Positions 57,073 through 57,787 of a DNA stretch of 57,787 nucleotides are shown one piece after another; position 1 is the stretch's first letter, and the number at the start of each line of letters is the position of its first letter. The notes beneath the pieces were generated by a model that was not told the DNA's origin, did no database searches, and saw nothing but the letters and a program-made list of their open reading frames with translations. Where the stretch lies: assembly GCA_023954495.1 (NCBI GenBank), contig JAMLIA010000013.1, positions 1-57,787 of the forward strand, in the 5' to 3' direction. A program made the translations under genes and the position numbers. The DNA comes from Thermomicrobiales bacterium. GTDB lineage: Bacteria; Chloroflexota; Chloroflexia; Thermomicrobiales; CFX8.

Positions 57073-57787
57073 GTGAGCACCAGAGAGAAGTCCGACCAGC
57101 GGTTCACCACCTCGGGGATTGAGATCAAGCCGGTCTACCGGCCAGACGATGTCGCCGACGAACCCGCGCCGGATCCAGGACAGTTTCCCTACACGCGCGG
57201 TCCCTACCCGACGATGTATCGCGGGCGGCTCTGGACGATGCGGCAGTACGCCGGGTTCGCCTCGGCGGAAGAGACTAACAAGCGCTTCAATCTGCTGCTG
57301 GAACGCGGCCAGACCGGCCTGTCGTGCGCCTTCGACTTGCCAACCCAGCTCGGGCTCGACGCCGACGATCAGCGTGCACAAGCCGAAGTCGGCCTCGTCG
57401 GCGTCTCGATCTCGACGCTCGACGACATGCGCCGTCTGTTCAACGACATCAAGCTCGACCAGGTGACGACGTCGATGACGATCAACGCACCAGCGTCGAT
57501 CCTGCTGCTGATGTACCAGATCGTCGGCGAGGAACAGGGTGCGGACCTGACGAAGCTGGGCGGCACGATCCAGAACGACATTCTCAAGGAGTTCATGGTC
57601 CGCAACACCTACATCTATCCGCCGCAGCCCTCGATGCGGATCATCTCCGACATTTTTGCGTACACGTCGCAGCACATGCCGAAGTTCAACTCGATCTCGA
57701 TTTCCGGCTATCACATGCAGGAAGCGGGCGCGACGCAGGACCTCGAACTCGCCTATACGCTCGCCGACGGCGTCGAATATCTGCGCG
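57073..57787 (+). CDS. Methylmalonyl-CoA mutase, large subunit (5' part, runs off window)
   Basis: The first 238 codons are present and open to the window end. The product starts at GTG 57073 (GGAGG upstream) with VSTREKSDQRFTTSGIEIKP, then YTRGPYPTMYRGRLWTMRQYAGFASAEETNKRFNLLLERGQTGLSCAFDLPTQLGLDADD, the substrate-barrel region of the adenosylcobalamin-dependent mutase, and TSMTINAPASILLLMYQ. It continues with GTIQNDILKEFMVRNTYIYPPQPSMRIISDIFAYTSQHMPKFNSISISGYHMQEAGA. The alpha-type N-terminal domain isomerises methylmalonyl-CoA to succinyl-CoA. The B12 domain, if on this subunit, lies beyond the window. Confidence 0.95.
   Translation, partial: MSTREKSDQRFTTSGIEIKPVYRPDDVADEPAPDPGQFPYTRGPYPTMYRGRLWTMRQYAGFASAEETNKRFNLLLERGQTGLSCAFDLPTQLGLDADDQRAQAEVGLVGVSISTLDDMRRLFNDIKLDQVTTSMTINAPASILLLMYQIVGEEQGADLTKLGGTIQNDILKEFMVRNTYIYPPQPSMRIISDIFAYTSQHMPKFNSISISGYHMQEAGATQDLELAYTLADGVEYLR

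Overview
The window is GC-rich bacterial chromosome, about 58 kb, with roughly 60 protein genes, one tRNA gene, one insertion sequence and several families of palindromic repeats. The gene content best fits a Chloroflexota relative of the Sphaerobacter/Thermomicrobia type. Supporting points are an SOS operator of the GAAC-N4-GTTC type upstream of dinB, threonine/proline-rich lipoproteins, a CopC-CopD fusion, the MEP-pathway enzyme IspH, a methylmalonyl-CoA epimerase/mutase pair, and many GTG or TTG starts with strong GGAGG-type ribosome binding sites. The placement is an inference from style and content; no rRNA is present to confirm it.

Layout. 1-4.5 kb: a minus-strand gene string of a serine beta-lactamase-like protein, a family III CoA-transferase, two overlapping DUF488 proteins and a probable dual-OB protein, then a small membrane protein. 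4.9-8.5 kb: an MFS exporter whose ribosome binding site lies in a hairpin, a small unknown protein ended by a strong terminator, and leucyl aminopeptidase. 8.6-9.1 kb: a nested inverted-repeat cassette with no gene. 9.1-11.5 kb: IspH with a downstream small gene, then an AbrB/VapC-type toxin-antitoxin pair. 11.6-13.3 kb: tRNA-Cys followed at once by an M1-like peptidase lipoprotein. 13.3-20.1 kb: DUF2905 protein, methyltransferase, tandem class V aminotransferases, PRC-barrel protein, HAD hydrolase, polysaccharide deacetylase lipoprotein and a small unknown.

20.1-27.4 kb: CDF metal transporter, YebC, MFS transporter, HTH regulator, MazG-like pyrophosphohydrolase, SDR dehydrogenase, M55 D-aminopeptidase and MoaC. 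27.4-30.6 kb: a three-gene copper cluster (His-rich exported protein, YtkA/FixH-like protein, CopC-CopD fusion). 30.6-36.8 kb: HipA-like kinase plus DUF3037, two methyltransferases, RidA, a small helical protein, two GNAT-like proteins and an FMN-binding PPOX protein. 37.1-38.35 kb: a 1250-bp IS4-family element with 18-bp perfect ends and an 8-bp target duplication, inserted into a hairpin of the same repeat cassette seen at 8.7 kb. 38.8-42.4 kb: a frameshifted lipoprotein gene, a GNAT protein, a third repeat copy, dnaA and a small conserved protein.

42.5-57.8 kb: a secreted subtilase, an amidohydrolase, gltX, a FAD oxidase, an orphan sigma-like factor, the SOS-controlled dinB with a zinc-ribbon partner, a metallophosphatase, mreD-mrdA (cell shape and peptidoglycan), and methylmalonyl-CoA epimerase followed by the 5' part of methylmalonyl-CoA mutase, which runs off the end.

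The most unusual feature is the repeat system. Five copies of a two-hairpin motif (a variable GACAG...CTGTC stem, then a TCGYC-GTGA-GRCGA stem) show compensating base changes. Pairs of these copies bracket a 120-130 bp palindromic element. One cassette has perfect 48-bp inverted ends and the other carries the IS.
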